64,000 bases of DNA from Callorhinus ursinus (GCF_003265705.1 NW_020313044.1:1879223-1943222), one strand, 5' to 3'. Shown: positions 42,765 to 54,221, numbered from the stretch's first letter. Translations and numbers: made by a program. The notes: generated by a model from the sequence alone, not told the origin.

Positions 42765-43823
42765 GTAAGAATCTGCAAACAAATACATAATTGTAATATG
42801 GTTACATAGTAGTAGGCCTGGTAAACAAACACAGAGCAAAGCAGATTTAGCTCAAAGCTTTAATTTGAGTAGTTGAGTTTAGGTTAATAGTATTTAGATG
42901 ATTAGGCACCACTAATTATTTAAATTTTGATGCATGCATTCATTTAACCATATAAGAGCATAGTTACTGCCATTTTCTTGAGTCTTATTGGAAATAATAG
43001 GGGATAAGTGGTATGTAATGCAACTTAACAAATATGTGTATTTTGAAGATCATTTCTTCATCACTTTTTTTTGGAAGGTATAGGTTATATTCAAGAAAGA
43101 TGGGCTGTGAAACCTTGACTCTTGTCTCTTACTGTTCTTAACAGACTTCCTTGTCTAGGATCAGTTAACAGGTAATTTGAGGGTATAGGTTTGGTATGTT
43201 TTGTTGCAAATATCACAGTGTGATGCCATTTCTAATTGTTAGCAGCTGCCATTTCTAATTGTTAGCAGCGAGTATTACAGATACATATAAACATGTATAC
43301 ATGCATACATATATATTTATATATTTTAATATATATAATGTAGAAGTGTGTGGTAAGACTCATAAGTATTTACCTTCTTGAAGCCCATCCAGTATAGTTC
43401 TAGGCAGGTCTTTTGTGTGGCAAGCTATGCTAATAACAAATCTATAGTAATCTTCAACCTACAGATCATCTGGTATTATATATATTAATGATGGTTAACG
43501 TTCTGGGACTTAAAGCACCATCGTAGTAGGCTACTTTGGGCAGTCCTTCCTTTCTTTGTTAAGGACCTTTACTAATTAATTGCTGAGATTTGTTTGAATA
43601 AACTGTGAAACAAAATCAGAAGCAGATTACCTTAAAATACTTTACACAGGTTGAAAACAGTAGAAAATGTGACGTCCATGTAAAGCTAGCAAGTTCATTG
43701 TTAACCTCTTTCTAGGGACTTCATGATGACGTGTAGAGATGTCTTAACATGTTTCTATCAGTTTTTAATTTGTAAAATGAAACTAAAACCAAGTTATCAT
43801 GTTTGAAAAATTAAAAATTTTTT
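42765..43823. other. CTNNA1 intron 2, left part
   Basis: AT-rich unique sequence. Contains a 23-bp duplication (43224-43269) and a TA-rich microsatellite at about 43280-43340. Confidence 0.5.
43224..43269. repeat. 23-bp tandem duplication
   Basis: TGCCATTTCTAATTGTTAGC plus AGC occurs twice, perfectly, with no spacer. Confidence 0.97.
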
Positions 43824-44010
43824 TTAAAGATTTTATTTATTTATTTGACAGAGAGAGACACAGTGAGAGAGGGAACACAAGCAGGGGAAGTGGGAGAGGG
43901 AGAAGCAGGCTTCCTGCTGAGCAGGGAGCCCGATGTGGGGCTTGATCCCAGGACCCTGGGATCACGACCCGAGCCAAAGGCAGACAACGACTGAGCCACC
44001 CAGGCGCCCC
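43824..44010 (-). mobile_element. CAN-SINE in intron 2
   Basis: Target AAAATTAAAA repeated at about 43807 and 44011. It lies 250 bp before exon 3 and is antisense to the gene. Confidence 0.95.
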
Positions 44011-44260
44011 AAAATTAAAATATTTTTTGTCTTGCACATTGAGATAGTAAAATTATTTTGGGACCTAAATTGAGTATTGTTGCTATATATCTTAAATATG
44101 GAGAGTGCATGTTACTTGTTAATGCTTAGTGGAATTTATAAATGTGATATTTCATTTTGTTATGAATAATTTACTATTCCAATCTTTAAAGATGTTCGTC
44201 TTTCTGTTGTTTTCATTTTAATTGACTGCAGTTTAATTTGTAAAAAAATGAAACTTTTAG

Positions 44261-44456
44261 GTCACAACTCTGGTAAACACCAATAGTAAGGGGCCGTCAA
44301 ATAAGAAGAGGGGCCGTTCTAAGAAGGCCCATGTTTTGGCTGCATCTGTTGAACAAGCAACTGAGAATTTTTTGGAGAAGGGAGATAAAATTGCAAAGGA
44401 GAGTCAGTTTCTCAAAGAAGAGCTTGTGGCTGCTGTAGAGGATGTTCGAAAACAAG
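44261..44456 (+). CDS. CTNNA1: Alpha-E-catenin, coding exon 3 (residues 36-100 and first base of 101)
   Basis: This second coding exon continues in frame from exon 2. The acceptor is GAAACTTTTAG and the donor is CAAG|GTAGGT. It has 196 bases: 65 codons plus one base, so the exon ends in phase 1 and the split codon is completed in exon 4, beyond the window. The peptide opens VTTLVNTNSKGPSNKKRGRS and includes the basic NKKRGRSKK loop, then helices around AHVLAASVEQATENFLEKG and the end EELVAAVEDVRKQ. It matches CTNNA1 and differs from CTNNA2 at NTNSKGPSNKK. These helices belong to the N-terminal vinculin-homology domain, which pairs with beta-catenin and overlaps the homodimer interface. No stop or frameshift is present. 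Confidence 0.97.
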
Positions 44457-45475
44457 GTAGGTCACTATTGCTTTTTATATAAAGAGAGGCGGGCTTGTCT
44501 AGAAAATTGATCCTTGAAGGTGACTTGTGGCCACTACTCTCATTCTTAAGCTTGCCAGTTGCTCAGTAACTTAAAATATTCATTTATGGGAGATGGATTA
44601 AGTTGTACTGGCTTCACTTTTAATCAGGAGAGACACTAACAAAGAAACATTGTGTTTGGAGAATCTGAATCCGCTTCTTTGGGCATCCTAAAAGTTGAGT
44701 CTTAGAAATGTTCCAGCAACAGTTTAATAGGACATAAATGGGGCAGAAGTTTACCTTTCATCCTCTATAATACCTCTTTTTAGTTCATGCTGTAGATAGA
44801 GGGGTGATAAAATGGAAAAATGTCCAGCCATTCTGAAAATACCCTAGAAGTTGCCTCATTCGGTTAGGCTGGTATGTTAAATTAGCCATGCATACTTGAA
44901 GTGGTTTGAGTATGAAATAAAAACAAATCTGGGCTTAAAGGAATCCTGTTTTTGGGGAAACTCAGAATTAATAAAAAGTGGAATTGTAACCCACAGCCTG
45001 GCAGTAGTGCCTGTTAGAAAAACTCGTTATTATGAAGCTGCAAGTATGATAAGAAGACTTTACATGTGAAACATTAAATTCTTGAAACTTGTAGTTTTGT
45101 GTTAAACTTCTTGTTCAGCAGGAGGACTTAAAGACAGGTTTTTGTGAAGCTGTTGGATATCAACTAAGGTGAACTGAGCTCCTACTCTGTACAGTTGCTT
45201 TATTGACCTTTGGGTGAACTTCACTGAATCTCTGATGGCTGACAGTAGTGTGCATAGTCCATTGGAGTCTTAATGTCATATTCATCCTGTGACAGTACCC
45301 AAAAAAGGGGCAGTGCCTTAAATGGGCATGCTATCTCCAGTTGTTCTGAATTTGTGAACTAAGAACTTTGAATGTTAAATATTTTTCTTAATTTTCAAGC
45401 TGAAGATAAATGTTTCTAATACTGTAAATGATGACATTTAAATTCATTATTACTAACTGTAATATGGGTGGATAT
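44457..45475. other. CTNNA1 intron 3, start: no repeat or exon
   Basis: About 1 kb of unassigned sequence after exon 3. No alternative exon is evident. Confidence 0.45.
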
Positions 45476-45925
45476 ATTAGTTATCTAGGGCTGTCATAAC
45501 ATAAATTACTATAAACTTAGTGGCTTAGAGCAACAGAAATTTACTCTCTCACAGTTCTGGAGGCCAGATATCTGAAATCAAGGTGTCAGCAGGATTGATT
45601 CTTTCTTGGGGGCTCAAGAATCTGTTGCATGTTCTCTCCTAGCTTCTTGTGTTTGCCAGCAATCCTTGGCTTGTAGACTTGTCACTGCAGTCAGTCTCTT
45701 CCTTCATTGTTTTGTCACATGGCATTCTCCCTATGTGTCTCTTTGTACAAAGTTTCCTCTTAAAAGGATATCAAGCTTTGAATTAGGGTCTTCCCTAAAT
45801 TCAGTATGACCTCATCTTTACTTGATTATGTCTGCAAAGACCCTGTTTGCAAATAAGGCCACATTCATAGGTTCTGGGTGCGTATGAGTTTTGGGGGACA
45901 TTATTCATCCCAGTAGAGTGGGCTT
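45476..45925 (-). repeat. MLT1-type MaLR LTR, reverse
   Basis: GGGCTGTCATAACATAAATT, ACAGAAATTTACTCTCTCAC, TTGCCAGCAATCCTTGGCTT, CAAAGACCCTGTTTGC and AAATAAGGCCACATTCATAG are reverse MLT1 landmarks. Confidence 0.8.
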
Positions 45926-46655
45926 TGAATGAATTTATTTTAAAGCAGTTAAATTGTCTAGTTCAGGACAATTTTTGAGTTTCTTGTTAAGGAAATCATA
46001 ATGGCTCTTATTTCATTGTCCTTTGAGAAAGTTTGCTCCCAGGCCTTTTTGCCTGAAAATAGTAGCACCTGATGAATTTCAGCAAATGATTCCTTGAGTC
46101 TAGAAACTAAGACATTTATTTTGAAAAGTTACAGGTAACTTTTAATTTCACTCTATATATGTTCCTTGTTTAAGAAGTTTCTCTGATGCAAATTTGTAGC
46201 AATTATGGCATTGCACCTCTTTCCCCCCAAGAGCCCCCACAGTTTTGAATGCATATCTAAATTTGTTTTCTTGTTTTTATTTATATCTGAGGAAATCTTT
46301 TATGTGGCTCTGAATCATAAGTATTTGTCTGTCCTAGGCCAACTTTGCAATTATTTATGATCATGATCTATTCACCATAATTTGCCTTCTCTCCTTGCAA
46401 AATAAGAAAAAGCTAAAACAAAAATATAACTGCCTCCCATCATCATTACTGCATCAGATACGAAAAGCTGAAGTGCCTTGCTTTTCTCTGTTGGCTTACT
46501 TTTTTTTTTTTTGAGAATCTTAACAAGTAATGATGAAACCTCTCTCCTCTCATAAATAGAACAAAGTACCTATTATGAAAATGGTTAAGTGCGTATTCTT
46601 TAATCAACCAAGCCTTGTTGGTTATGTTGTTGAAGCTGTTTACTCATCATTTGAA
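45926..46655. other. Intron 3: no gene seen
   Basis: AT-rich unassigned sequence; T12 run at about 46500. Confidence 0.4.
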
Positions 46656-47255
46656 ACCCTGTAGTGGCATTAATATGTTTGCAGATTCTTTGACACCCCT
46701 CCCTTAAAAAAGTGGAGCCTGACTTTGACTCTATAAAGAATAGAGTGTGGTAGAAGTGATATTATCTACTTTCAAAGCAAAGTCATAAAGAGAGTATAGT
46801 ATCTGCCTGGCTCTTTCTCATGGATTATTAACTTTGGGGGAGGCTGTCAGTACCAGTTTGCCAAGCTGCTGCTGCTGCTTTTTTTTTTTTTTTTAAAGAT
46901 TTTATTTATTTATTCATGAGAGACAGAGAGAGAGAGAGAGGCAGAGGGAGAAGCAGGCTCCCAAGGAGCAGGGAGCCCGATGCGGGACCCGATCCCAGGA
47001 CTCTGGGATCATGACCTGAGCTGAAGGCAGATGCTTAACCATCTGAGCCACCCAGGCGCCCATACCAGTTTGCCAAGCTTCTGAGTAAGCCACCTTAGAA
47101 GCAGATCCTCCAGCTCCAGTCAGGTTTTAAAAGATGCCAGCCCTAACCAACTCCAAATTCCTGACCCACAGAAGACTCAGGAGATAATAAATGTTTATTT
47201 TAAGCTACCAGGTTTGGGGAGAATTTGTTAGGCAGCAAAAGGTAATACACCTTTC
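46656..47255 (+). repeat. MLT1-type LTR, forward, split by a SINE
   Basis: TATCTGCCTGGCTCTTTCTC, then past the SINE AAGCCACCTTAGAAGCAGAT, CCTCCAGCTCCAGTCAGG, CTGACCCACAGAAGACTC, AATAAATGTTTATTTTAAGC and TTTGTTAGGCAGC: the 3' half of a forward MaLR LTR. Confidence 0.75.
46868..47062 (-). mobile_element. CAN-SINE in MLT1
   Basis: Perfect 17-bp duplication TACCAGTTTGCCAAGCT at 46851-46867 and 47063-47079. A short (GCT)n sits at the tail junction. Confidence 0.97.
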
Positions 47256-47340
47256 CCGGCCCTGGCTTCAGTGGTTCTGAGCACTTAAACGAAACTCTGA
47301 CCTAAGTGCTCTGAATTTCTACTGGTATAAAACACAGACT

Positions 47341-48601
47341 ATGATTTTTTTTTTAATTTTATTTTATTATGTTATGTTAGTCACCATACAATACATTATT
47401 AGTTTTTGATGTAGTGTTCCACGATCCATTGTTTGCGTATAACACCCAGTGCTCCATGCAGTACATGCCCTCCTTAATACCCATCACTGGGCTAACCCAT
47501 CCCCCCACACCCTCCCCTCTGAAACCCTCAGTTTGTTTCTCAGAGTCCATCGTCTCTCATGGTTCATCTCTCCCTCCGATTTCCCCTCCTTCCTTTCTCC
47601 CTTCCTTCTCCTAATGTCCTCCCTGCTATTCCTTATGTTCCACAAATAAGTGAAACCATATGATAATTGACTTTCTCTGCTTGACTTATTTCACATAGCA
47701 TAATCTCCTCCAGTCCCATCCATGTTGATGTAAAAGTTGGGTATTCATCCTTTCTGATGGCTGAGTAATATTCCATTGTATATATGGACCACATCTTCTT
47801 CATCCATTCATCTGTTGGAGGACATCTCGGCTCCTTCCACAGTTTGTATTGCAGACATTGCCGCTATGAACATTGGGGTGCATATGGCCCTTTTTTTTCA
47901 CTACATCTGTGTCTTTGGGGTAAATACCCAATAATGCAATTGCTAGGTCATAGGGTAGCTCTGTTTTTAATTTTTTGAGGCACCCCCACACTNNNNNNNN
48001 NNGGTCATAGGGTAGCTCTGTTTTTAATTTTTTGAGGCACCCCCACACTGTTTTCCAAAGTGGCTGTACCAACTTGCATTCCCACCAACAGTGTAAGAGG
48101 GTTCCCCTTTCTCCACAACCTCTCCAACATTTGTTGTTTCTTGCCTTGTCAATTTTTGCCATTCTAAATGGTGTAAGGTGGTATCTCAATGTGGTTTTGA
48201 TTTGAATTTCCCTGATGGCTAATGATGATGAACATTTTTTCACATGTCTGTTAGCCATTTGTATGTTGTCTTTGGAGAAGTGTCTGTTCATGTCTTCTGC
48301 CAATTTTTGGATTTGATTATTTGTTTTTTTGGGTGTTGAGTTTGAGAAGTTCTTTACAGATCTTGAATACCAGCCCTTTATCTGTAGTGTCATTTGCAAA
48401 TATCTTCTCCCATTCTGTGGGTTGCTTCTTTGGTTTTTTGACTGTTTCCTTTGCTGTGAAGAAGATTTTTATCTTGATGAAGTCCCAAAAGTTCATTTTT
48501 GCTTTTGTTTCACTAGCCTTTGGAGATGTGTCTTGAAAGAAGTTGCTGTGGCCGATGTCAAAGAGGTCACTGCCTGTGTTCTCCTCTAGGATTTTGATGG
48601 C
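47341..48601 (-). mobile_element. 5'-truncated L1, relatively recent
   Basis: Reverse copy of a carnivore L1 3' end: from the poly(T)-rich tail, ATGTTAGTCACCATACAATA, CCCAGTGCTCCATGCAG, TAATATTCCATTGTATATAT, ACCCAATAATGCAATTGCTA and CTTCTCCCATTCTGTGG. The perfect 13-bp duplication TAAAACACAGACT (47328-47340 and 48602-48614) defines both ends at about 1.26 kb. The ORF2 C-terminal frame is long (roughly 48399 down to 47800), but the 10-N gap and its repeated flank disturb it. Non-autonomous remnant; no ORF1 or reverse transcriptase core. Confidence 0.93.
47993..48002. other. Assembly gap (10 N) with identical 47-bp flanks
   Basis: The 47 bases before the gap (47946-47992) are repeated exactly after it (48003-48049), inside one L1 copy. 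An unmerged contig overlap is the simplest explanation, so the true sequence is probably shorter. Confidence 0.95.
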
Positions 48602-48675
48602 TAAAACACAGACTGATTTACCTAAAGCTTCACAGAGGACTGTAATAAAGTAGAATTAGATTTCTTTGCATTTGA

Positions 48676-48872
48676 GGGCCCCTGGGTGGCTCAGTTGGTT
48701 AAGCGACTGCCTTTGGCTCAGGTCATGATCCTGGAGTCCCGGGATCGAGTCCCGCATCGGGCTCCCTGCTCAGCGGGGAGTCTGCTTCTCCCTCTGACCC
48801 TCCCCCCTCTCATGTGCTCTCTCTCTCATTCTCTCTCCCAAATAAATAAATAAAATCTTAAAAAAAAAAAAG
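48676..48872 (+). mobile_element. CAN-SINE (canid-like subtype)
   Basis: Nearly intact, with GACCCTCCCCCCTCTCATG in the body and an A11 tail. Target duplication not obvious. Confidence 0.93.
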
Positions 48873-48994
48873 AGGATAATTGACTATGTTCTCCAAGAAG
48901 TGTGGGAGAAAAGGCTCTTGTCTCAAAAATTACAATGAATTTTCCTTCCCAGTGCCAAATGTAAATACAGGGATAGGGTTGGAAAATCTTACCT

Positions 48995-49165
48995 TTAAAA
49001 CAAATTGAGATGTGATTCATATAACATAAAATTCACCCCTTTAAAACATATACATCGGTGATTTTAGTATATTCGCGAAGTGGTGCAGCTGTCGCCATTA
49101 TCTCATTCCAGAATGTTTTCATCTCCCCAAAAGGAAATCTTGTATTAGCAGTCACTCCTCATATG
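48995..49165 (-). repeat. L1 3' end fragment, reverse
   Basis: TGAGATGTGATTCATATAAC, TAAAATTCACCCCTTTAAAA and CGCCATTATCTCATTCCAGA match a reverse L1M tail. Confidence 0.75.
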
Positions 49166-49240
49166 TATATGTATATATATACACACACACACACATATAT
49201 ACACACACACACACTATATATATATATATATATATATTTT
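49158..49240. repeat. (TA)n/(CA)n compound microsatellite
   Basis: Alternating TATG, ACACAC and TATATA blocks. Confidence 0.95.
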
Positions 49241-50740
49241 AACAATACCTGAAAAAGAGTATCAGTGTATTTTATGAATCCTTGAATAGTGCTCTGATGA
49301 GAAAAAGAGGGCTCTTAGCTGGGAAGGAGACATCCAAAGGACAGAGATGGAAAGGTGTAAATGAAACTTGTTTGAAGAAGAGCAGACATTAAAAAAAGAG
49401 GACCAATGATGTTAGGTTGGAAGTAGAGTGATGAGAATTTCACAGTTGGATCTCAAAGACCAAGATCAGAGACTTGCTGTTGTATCACGGACATTTCTGG
49501 GTGGTTGAAGGAGAGGGCCCAAAGAAGCTGAGGTACACCTTGGTGTAGTCCTGCACTGCTTCTAATGATAATGTGCTCAGCAAAAGGGCCAAATAGATGA
49601 TGATTGGTGCACTGGACGTTAGTGTATTTCCTGGGAAAAATCTTGTGTCAGAGAAACCACAGCGGGGAAAGGGCGGGGTGACTGTGTGGTCTCTTTGAAG
49701 TGAGGCCGTCTGCCAGCAGAGACGAGACTTTTATTCCTGTTTGTCCCAGAGCCTATAATCCGGACGCTCGGACATGAAAAGTAAATTAATAGCACGAATG
49801 GGAGAGTAAGCATGGGATCGGAAAAGCTTCCTGAAGGTGCACTGGATCATGAAAGCTGAAAGGAGGGAGGGGAAAAAGTCAGTCATCCAGTTAGAAAAAC
49901 AGACTGCATGATGTGCATGGGGGAATAGTTAGGGCCCAGCTTGGAGAGGGCTGCTGGGAGGAAAGGTCAGAAGGAAAGAGGCTGGAGCTAGATTTTAGAG
50001 GATAGTTTGGAATGTCAGGTGAAGGAGGGAGAATTCTCAGGGAAATGATAGGGGTTGGAATAGATCTCGAGGTTCAGTTTCCCCTATGCTTGAATATATC
50101 TAATTGATACAGGCTCTGCTAACCTCTGGAAACAGATTTTCCCAGCACTGCTTTATGTTTATTTTTAAAGCTCTTTTTCTTCTTAAATTAAACTGAAATA
50201 TGTCTCGTTAACTTTCTTCCTGTTTTAAGAAGTTCTGCCATCTGGGTGACACGAAATAAGGAGCGGTGTTTTGGGGAGATGAGTCTCTCAGCTGTGTGCA
50301 GGAAGAGTTAAATGGGTTGGGAGAGAGCCTGGAGCACGACCAATAGTCAGGAAGCCTTCATAGTGGTGAGGCGGAAGACGGAGCTGTTGAGGAAGGGACT
50401 GCTGTAATAGTGGGAGAGGGAGAATGGGCCAGTTGTTATGCAGGTTAACTTCCAGCTTGGCCTGAGCAGATGCTGATCCTATTTAGGGATAAAAATGAGG
50501 GGCCTCGTGTGTGAAAAATTGCAATAATTTATTTTCCTGTAAGTCGAATCATTTAGGGTATGTGTTAAAGCAGTGTGTGCTCCTAAAAACTCCAGGGGGA
50601 ATTACCTAGTATCAGTGTATTCTTCTCAGCTTAAAGCCATTAAGATTCTGCTGTACCAGTTTTCATCAAGTCAGAAAAATTCTATTACACTGTTTGCTTT
50701 AGTGTTTGTTTACACTAATAAAAAGTCACTTAACAGGTGA
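49241..50740. other. Intron 3: old L2-like or unassigned sequence
   Basis: Purine-rich on the + strand, in places like reverse L2 body (GTTAGGTTGGAAGTAGAGTG, GGAGGGAGAATTCTCAGGG). 49640-49770 has several CpGs. No exon is recognised. Confidence 0.35.
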
Positions 50741-50843
50741 ATTTTATTTTTCTTAACTTTTAATTTTGAATCATAGGGATTTTCAAAGATAGCACAGAGT
50801 GGTTCAGTATATCTCTTACTGAGTTTCCCAGTGGTTATATCTT

Positions 50844-51047
50844 TTTTTTTTGTTAAAGATTATTTATTTATTTGACAGAAAGAGAGAGCCAAAGAGGGAG
50901 GGGAATGGCAGAGGGAGAGGGAGAAGCAAGCTCCCTGCCCAACAGTGAGCCCGATGCAGGGAGCTCAGTGCGGGCCTTGATCCCAGGCCCCTGGGATCAT
51001 GACCTGAGCCGAAGGCAGGCTTAACCGACTGAGCCACCCAGGTACCA
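50844..51047 (-). mobile_element. CAN-SINE in L1M
   Basis: Target CCCAGTGSTTWTATCTT at 50827-50843 and 51048-51064. The body repeats part of itself (GATGCAGGGAGCTCAGTGCG). Confidence 0.93.
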
Positions 51048-51971
51048 CCCAGTGCTTTTATCTTATGGAACTATGGTACAGTATCAACACCAGGAAATTG
51101 ACATTGGCACAATATCTGTGTATAACTCTCTGGTTTTATCACTTGTGTACATTTGTTTAGCCCCAACACCCTTTGCAATTCCTCTGTCTCCATGTCTAAT
51201 TCTATCATTTCAAGAAAATTGTATAAATGGAATCAGTGTATGACCTTTTGAGATTGGCTTTTTTTTAGTCAGCATGATGCTCTTGAGAGCCGTTGAAGTT
51301 GGTATATCAATAGTTTCTAACTTTGTTGTTCGGTAGTGTTCTGTGATACTCCATGGTGTGAATCTAGCTTGTCTTTTCATCCTGTTAACAGGTGTTTTGC
51401 ATAGTAAAAGTCTTTAATTTGAATAAGTCCCATTTATTGACCCCCTTCATGAATTGGGCTTTTGGTATCTAAGAATTCTTCACCAGGGTTTAGCTCATGA
51501 GGGTTTTCTCAAAAAAGTTTTTTAGTTTTATGTTTTACATTTAAATCTATGACTCATTTTGGGTTAATTTTTGTATAACATGTGAAGTTTAGGAAGAGTT
51601 CATTCTCCCCCACCCCCCTACCCCAGGGACACGTAGTTGCCCCAGTACCATTTGTTGGAAAGACTTTTTTTCCTCCATTGAATTGCTTTTGCACCCTTAC
51701 TAAAAATTGGTCAGCTGTGCTTGTGTGGGATTATTTCTGGGTTCTTTATTTTGTTCCATTGATCACTGTGTCTTTCCTTTGCTAGTACCCACATGGTCTT
51801 TATTGCTATTGCTGTAGGAGTCTCAGAATTGGATAGAATGATTGCTCCCACTTAATATTTTTCTGAATTGTTATGCTATCTCTTTGTTTTTCATATAAAT
51901 TTTAGATAAGCTTATCTGTATCTACAAAAAATCTGCAATTTTGATAGAATTATATTAAACTTGTAATTTGG

Positions 51972-52110
51972 GGAGAATTTATATTTTTAATATATTGAAT
52001 CATCTAATCCATTACAAAAATATTTCCTTCTATTTAGTTGAGGAGAATTTATATTTTTAATATATTGAATCATCTAATCCATTACAAAAATGTTTCCTTC
52101 TATTTATATC
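51972..52110. repeat. 70-bp tandem duplication inside L1M
   Basis: A unit beginning GGAGAATTTATATTTTTAA recurs after 70 bases, nearly identical, including CATCTAATCCATTACAAAAA and TTTCCTTCTATTTA. Confidence 0.95.
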
Positions 52111-52440
52111 TTTTTTTGATTTCTTTCATCAGTGTTTACATATAAGTCTTCTACTTGTTATTTTAGATTTACACTATTTCATTTTTTGAATAATTATAAA
52201 TAGTATTTTATATTTATATAGCTTTGTGTTTCCTTTCAAGTACTTGGCTAAATGCATATGCATTTTACCCTAGTTTTAATTCTAGCTTTGATAGCATTTT
52301 ATTGTCTTGTAAAAAATTTTACACTAATTATAGGCATTTTTAAATTTAGTGTAACTTTGGAATTTATAATATTTAAAACTACTTTTATTGCATAATTTTC
52401 CTGTTGGGCTTAAAAGTTGTTTTTATGTTTTTGATATAAA

Positions 52441-52500
52441 TAATGCTTAAGAGTGTGAACATGTACAGTGTAATGCTCAAGAGTGTGAACATGTACAGTG
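52441..52500. repeat. 30-bp tandem duplication
   Basis: TAATGCTYAAGAGTGTGAAC followed by ATGTACAGTG is repeated directly, with one C/T difference. Confidence 0.97.
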
Positions 52501-52509
52501 TCCCCCTCC

Positions 52510-52745
52510 CTGCCCCCTTTTAAAAATTATATCATTAAGATACATCTCCAGGAGTAGAAATACAGGGGCACAGATTTTTTTTTTTTTTAACAAATTAAAG
52601 TATAATTATATACAACAAAGTACACAAATCAGTATACAGTTTGATGAAGTTTTACATATGTGTATACCCATGTAACTGCCATTTCCTTTGGGACATATAC
52701 AGGTTGTAGGACTTTTAAAATGTGTTCCTAAATTGTTCTCCAGAA
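52510..52745. repeat. L1-like scraps
   Basis: ATCTCCAGGAGTAGAAATAC and AATCAGTATACAGTTTGATG resemble old L1 ends. Confidence 0.45.
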
Positions 52746-52940
52746 GGGTTATATCTTAGTTTGCTTATGTTCTATAACCTCACTAATTACAAGTGACAGA
52801 AATGCATCTAGTTCAGAGTTGTTAAAGCAAAAAGGGAGTTTATGGGCCTTCGTAATTGGGAATTCCAGGAGTAGATTTTGAGTTCAGGGATAGTTAGCTT
52901 TGAGTGACTCAAAGGATGTAAGGCTTTCTTCATCACTTGA
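52746..52940. repeat. Ancient medium-reiterated repeat, left half
   Basis: TACAAGTGACAGAAATGC, AAAGCAAAAAGGGAGTTTAT and CAGGAGTAGATTTTGAGTTC. The right half appears to continue at 53720-53890 (AGCAGAAAGAGAACTTTTC). Family name not certain. Confidence 0.4.
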
Positions 52941-52944
52941 CTCC

Positions 52945-53700
52945 ATTTATTTCATTTTACCTCCCCTCCCCTCCTTCTCCCTACCTGCTGGCCTCCCTCC
53001 CTCCCTTCCTTCCTTCCCTCCTTATTTGAATGTAGTTGACAGACAATGTTATATTAGTTTCAGATATACAACATAGTGATAGGACAAGTTTATATATTAT
53101 GTTGTGTTCATCACAGGTATAGCTACCATCTGTCACCATGCATTGCTGTTAAAAAATTATTGACTGTATTCCTTATGCTATGCCTTTTATTCCTGTGACT
53201 TTCAGTTTCACAACTGGTAACCTTTATTTCCCACTCCTCTTCACTTACTTTCCCTGTCCACCCCCCTCCCCGCCCTTCCCTGGCATCCATCAGTTTGTTC
53301 TCTATAGGTCTGATTCTGTTTTTTTTTTTTTTTTTTTAAGATTCCACGTATGAGTGAAATCATAAGATATTTGTCTTTTTTTTTTTAAGATTTTATTTAT
53401 TCATTTGAGAGAGCGAGAATGAGAGAGCACATGAAAAGGGGGAGGGTCAGAGGGAGAAGCAGACTCCCCACTGAGCAGGGAGCCCGATGCGGAACTCGAT
53501 CCCGGGACCCCAGGATCATGACCTGAGCCAAAGGCAGTCATTTAACCAACTGAGCCACCCAGGCACCCAGATATTTGTCTTTCTCAGTCTGACTTATTTC
53601 ACTTAGCTTATACCCTCTAGATCCATCCATGTTGTTGCAGATGGCACAATCTCATCCCTTTTTAATGGCTACATAATATTCCATTGAGCTTACCTCTGTT
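52945..53700 (-). repeat. L1 3' end, reverse, inside the older repeat
   Basis: AATGTAGTTGACAGACAATG, TTATATTAGTTTCAGATATA, GGCATCCATCAGTTTGTTC, CCACGTATGAGTGAAATCAT and TAATATTCCATTGAGC. The left side is a (CCTT)n-rich tail. Confidence 0.8.
53379..53568 (-). mobile_element. CAN-SINE in L1
   Basis: Perfect duplication AGATATTTGTCTTT at 53365-53378 and 53569-53582. Confidence 0.97.
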
Positions 53701-53719
53701 TTCATATGTACATATTGGA

Positions 53720-54210
53720 CAAGATGTAGTTTGAGGTGGTCATCCTAGTTTTGTTACCCTAGCAGAAAGAGAACTTTTCTTCCTCTGCCTCTATATTTTA
53801 GTCATAGAGGGGACTGGTTAGCTTTGCTTGGGTCATCCTCAGCACTGAATCAGTTTCTAGCTAGCCTGGATCCCTTGTTCACCCTAGGACATGAGGAATG
53901 GGGGAGAGTTCTCCAAAGGAATAAGGGTATAATAAAGTGGTATTGAGTAGAAGCAAATTTTTTTGACAAGTAATGGGATAGTCTGGATATTGTCTGCTAT
54001 CTTTATAGATGTAAAATGCTACTTCCTTTAAAAAAACGAGCTCTATTTGGTGGGAACTGATGTTGACCATTCTTCATGGTGCTTGTGAGAGACCCTAGGG
54101 CAGTGGTAGGTATCTGTAAACCTTCATCCTCCTTTGTTGATTGGTTGAATCCCTGTTATTTTTCTTGTCGATTGGAATTTTACCACATTCTCAACGATTG
54201 AGTTATGTCT
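53720..54210. other. Intron 3: right half of the older repeat, then unassigned
   Basis: 53720-53890 probably rejoins 52746-52940. The remainder shows no gene. Confidence 0.35.
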
Positions 54211-54221
54211 TACTAGGCTTG

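Larger units (their letters stand above)
50741..52330 (-). repeat. L1M LINE, reverse, with SINE and internal duplication
   Basis: TCATTTCAAGAAAATTGTAT, TCCTGTTAACAGGTGTTTTG, AATCTATGACTCATTTTGGG, ACCATTTGTTGGAAAGAC and TCCATTGATCACTGTGTC follow reverse L1 ORF2 order. Confidence 0.8.

Noticed and set aside
47946..48049. Genuine 47-bp tandem duplication
   Set aside because: The copies are separated only by a 10-N gap, so an assembly overlap is far more likely.
47800..48399. 199-codon minus-strand frame
   Set aside because: It is the C-terminal part of L1 ORF2 running through the N gap and the repeated flank, not a host gene.
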